Of a DNA stretch of 64,000 nt, positions 60,720-64,000 are shown in pieces. A program made the translations under genes and the position numbers. Each line of letters starts with the position of its first letter. Positions within the stretch are counted from its first letter, which is position 1. A model generated the notes under the pieces. It saw only the letters and a list, made by a program, of their open reading frames with translations, made no database searches and was not told the DNA's origin. This stretch comes from Panagrolaimus kolymaensis (lineage: Eukaryota > Nematoda > Chromadorea > Rhabditida > Panagrolaimidae): NCBI GenBank assembly GCA_028622995.1, contig JAJQJQ010000029.1, forward strand, positions 2,108,001 through 2,172,000, in the 5' to 3' direction.

Positions 60720-63700
60720 ATGGTTAATTTTATGCCTTTAACTTTTAATGCTCGATTATCATCACCTTTGGCGGCGGCAGCGGTGGCAACATTGGATCAT
60801 CCAAATAATTCTGATTTAAGATTATATTTAGGAACCCCAACACCGACAACGACTCGAAATAATTTTGAATCCACATCAGCTTCATCGGCGGCCACAGCTG
60901 CTGCTTCGATGATAATAGTAGACGACGATGATCAAATAATGGAAGTGGATGTTGATACTCCAATACAAAATTCCGAGTCAAGAGAAAATTATTATTTAAT
61001 GGAAACCGATGACACCGATGAATTTGATGATGATGAAGCTGTACCAGCGAATGATGAAATATATCATGCTGTTGTAAGGCTTGTGGATGCTAATGAAGCA
61101 GTAAATAATGGACATTTTATTCAAGTTGATACAACCACAACAAATACAAATTCTATTAATCCTCCATCAATGGTAGCAACAACGGAAGATGACGAGGAGG
61201 ATGAAGATGAGGAAGAAGATGATGAAATGATTGGAGATGTGTTATTATCAAGCTCGTCTTCATCTGATTCAGATACGGATTCCACAGCCTCATGGAAATC
61301 AGTTAGAAGTGGAAATAGCGAAGATAATGAAAATCGTTCACATGGTAAGAAAAAAAAATTTAAATAAAAATACAATGGACTTGAGAAGAAAATTTAAAAA
61401 TGGCTAAATATATTTTTAAAAATAATTTTTAGAGTTTTTATATTTTTTCTCTTTGAAGAACCCATAAAAAAATTTTTTACTTCAAAAAAGAGTGGAACAT
61501 TTGATAATATTTTTTTGTTTAAACTATTACACTTTTAGGCACATTATTTTTTTTTCTTTTTCTAAATAAAGAAACAAACATCATAAAAAACTTTTTATCA
61601 ATTGATTTTACCTTCTTTTTTTTATTTATTTTTTTTTCCATCCAAAAAAAAGATAAATAAGAAATAAATAAAAAAATAAGAACCACAAAGCTTTTTTTGA
61701 GACAACGAAGAAGAAGAATAAAGAAAAAATAATTACGTCATTTTAATTATAGTATTTTTTTGATATTGATGATGATGATCAACAGAAAGGGGGAAGGGGA
61801 AACAAGGAAAAGATCACCAAACCTGCTGTTTTTATATTTTTATATTTTTCTTAGGAAAAAAAGGAAATAGTTTTGATAATCGACTAAATTATTTTTTGTT
61901 GATCAAACAAAACAATATTTCAATCTTTTTCTTCTTCTTTTTTCATTTCCATTTTCAGAATTTTTTCAGTTTTTTATCCTTTTTCAAATTTTTTTGGAGA
62001 ATTTTAAATGTCATGAAGTATTTCCTGAAATTTTAATATTTTTTTATAGAAAAGTTAATTATTTTTTTTATTAGTTTTCAATACAAAAACAATTATGTTT
62101 CCGAATAGAAAATCTTGAAATGAAAAAAAAAAATTTATCTAACTATGTTTTTATTTTTCAGCCTCCCCTACAATAATCAATCTTCATCACCCTTCAACAA
62201 TATCGGTATTTCCTTGGCAATTAACAACGACTACACCTTCAATACCGGGTCCAATAACCACTGCATCAAGTGCTTCGAGGAGAAATAATTTACTTCGTGG
62301 CAGTTTACTTCCTCCAGTTGGACCCAATAATTCTTCATCATCCACGCGAAATAATCATCATCATCGAGAACGAGAAAGAGGAGGAGGAATAATGCCAGCA
62401 GCAGCCGCCGCATCAGCAGCCGCCGCAGCAGCAACGGGAATGACAATATTTGATTCATTTACACGTAGCAGAAATGATTCCACCACAATTTCTTCATTAA
62501 GACCATTTTCTTCAGAAAATATTAATCCTGCTTCATCATCGAATTCCTTATCGACGACAAATATTCCAAGATCTCAAAAAAGAATTAATTCACAAAAAAA
62601 TTCATCCAGATGTGAATGTGCGGCTAATCCATTTGTAAGACTTTTAATTTTTTATGGGGAAAAGATTTATAAATAATTTATTAATAGCAAACGATGAAAA
62701 AAAATATATTAGAAAGCTTCAAAAAAATGAAAAGATTCCCTGTTTTTAAAGAATGCTTTATTTGAAAATTCAAATTATCACGTTTCCGGAAATTTTTAAA
62801 AATTATTTTAAAAACTTTGCATAATTAACAAGCTTTTAATTAATAAAATTTTTCCACAGTCAGCGAGTTTTTAAAAACAAAAAATTGACAAAAACTAATA
62901 ATATTTCAGTTCTTCGAGAAAAGTGCTTTTGCCTCGATTTACTTATCCTTGCCCCGAAGATTTTAAAAGTATTTTATTTTTGTCAAAAATTTACCAAGAT
63001 TAAAACACAAAAAAATTTATAAAAAGAAACATTAATTCTTTTCCCATTAAAAACATTAAAAAAATATAAACCACATTTTTCAGAATCATCCCTATTATGC
63101 TTTGGATGGAGGCACATTAAAGCCAACAAGATTAGATACAATTCTTTCTCAACCTCCATTGGATCCAGAAACGGAAGAAAAACATTCATGGAATCCCGAA
63201 GATCGATCATTAAATATTTTTGTTAAAGATGATGATAAATTAACTTTTCATCGACATCCCGTGGCTCAATCCACTGATTGCATTCGAGGAAAAATGGGTT
63301 ATTCTCGTGGATTTCATATATGGAAAATTACTTGGCCTCAACGGATGCGAGGAACTCATGCGGTTATTGGAGTGGCAACCAAAGCCGCGGCATTGCATCA
63401 AGTTGGATATGTTTCTTTAATAGGACAAAATCCTGAATCATATGGATGGGATATAAGTATGTTTTTTTTTTGTTACAAAACTCCCAAAAGATTTTTTAAT
63501 TTTATAGCAAGTGAAAAAAAAAATAATTTGGACTTGTTTTTTTTAGAAAATTTAAATATTTTTTTGTTGATAGAAAATTACTTTCTTTATTGCTAGAAAA
63601 AAAGTCACTTTTAGCGTTAGAAATCCAAAAATATTTTTCACATTCAAACCAAAATAAAATAATTTTCATTTTAAAACCCTAAAAATTATTTTTCTTGAAG

Positions 63701-64000
63701 AGATTCAAAAAAAAACACAAAAGTCATTTTAAAAGTTCTTTTAAATTAATTCTTTTCTAAAATAGTCTCACAAAATTGGATCCATTTTTAAATTAAAAAT
63801 TTTTTGAATTTCCACACAAAAACTTGGAAACATTTTAAAGCTCCACAAAAAATCTTTTTATCCGAATTAACGAATTTTCAAAATGTTGAAAAATAACTTG
63901 TTAACTTTTAAATAAATTTTTATAGTAAGGAATAAATGTTATAATGATGGAAAACAAACTAATGGATGGACTTACCCATCTTCATCATCCATTGGGGAAG
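60720..64000 (+). CDS. spsb: SPSB/gustavus-like SPRY protein (copy B), 3' end beyond window
   Basis: Exons 60720-61344, 62162-62634, 63084-63456 and 63926-64000 (continuing) join in frame. About 365 N-terminal residues are low complexity: Ala-rich, then acidic ([12 protein letters not shown] near 155-170), Ser-rich, and a poly-Ala stretch. The SPRY domain starts near residue 395 with [20 protein letters not shown] and continues [20 protein letters not shown] and YGWDI. Two introns sit at the same positions and phases as in copy A (before HPYY/HPYD, phase 0; inside the GWD.-RxKCY junction, phase 1), so the genes are duplicates. The SOCS box should follow beyond 64000. The start at 60720 is the first Met of a long open frame. 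The N-terminus is unrelated to copy A, so substrate range or localisation probably differs. Confidence 0.88.
61345..62161 (+). other. Introns of SPSB copy B
   Basis: Intron 1 (61345-62161, GTAAGA to TTTTTCAG), intron 2 (62635-63083) and intron 3 (63457-63925) are AT-rich and hold no other feature I can see. Confidence 0.7.

Noticed and set aside
1..64000. tRNA, rRNA or CRISPR-like arrays
   Set aside because: No A-box/B-box pair with a cloverleaf, no rRNA-like sequence and no regularly spaced direct repeats with unique spacers were found on reading both strands. The regular TAATGACA array belongs to the fold-back element.

Overview
The window is AT-rich eukaryotic DNA (roughly three quarters A+T by eye). 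Exons are short, introns mostly have TTTTCAG or TTTTTAG acceptors, and several start codons sit a few bases after a poly-T/AG acceptor, as expected for spliced-leader trans-splicing. With a patched-related (PTR) gene, a cuticlin-like ZP exon and F-box-like gene families, the best guess is a nematode; the species cannot be told. All gene models below were built by hand from reading frames and splice signals.

Layout. 1-1836 (-): first two exons of a PTR sterol-sensing-domain gene that runs off the left edge. 6457-7749 (+): TOMM40, four exons. 7750-14241: non-coding, with a fold-back element (11339-11544) and a 1.37-kb hAT-type element (12474-13838) into which a 202-bp hAT MITE (12921-13122) has inserted; both have intact 8-bp target-site duplications. 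14242-26575 (+): SPSB/gustavus-like SPRY + SOCS-box gene with a 10-kb first intron that holds a fold-back MITE (15176-15600) and an opposite-strand gene (16740-17900). 27029-27892 (-): unknown protein made of two repeats and an acidic tail. 28984-29229: orphan ZP/cuticlin-like exon.

29301-34757 and 39058-44607 are a direct segmental duplication of about 5.5 kb. Each copy carries three unrecognised minus-strand genes: a type I membrane protein of about 650 residues, a Gln/Ala/Lys-rich protein, and a short lysine-rich membrane protein. Divergence is patchy: about 1.1 kb is nearly identical while neighbouring introns differ. The middle gene has a stop codon in the left copy that is a serine codon in the right copy. 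Between the copies lie two paralogous F-box-like genes (35284-36282 and 37170-37934, both -).

45298-46556 is a 1.26-kb near-perfect palindrome with TA duplications and TAATGACA-type subterminal repeats. 47517-50179 (+) is a five-exon MPEG1/perforin-2-like gene with signal peptide, MACPF domain and two downstream MPEG1-type modules but no C-terminal membrane anchor. 50180-58907 holds no supportable gene. 58908-60468 is a second large palindrome (1.56 kb) ending about 250 bp upstream of a second SPSB-like gene (60720 to the right edge), a paralog of the first with shared intron positions.

Functionally the locus is mixed: protein import (TOMM40), ubiquitin-ligase adaptors (two SPSB genes, perhaps the F-box-like genes), a predicted pore-forming immune effector (MPEG1-like), and a young duplicated cassette of lineage-specific genes, with several non-autonomous DNA transposons in the spacers.
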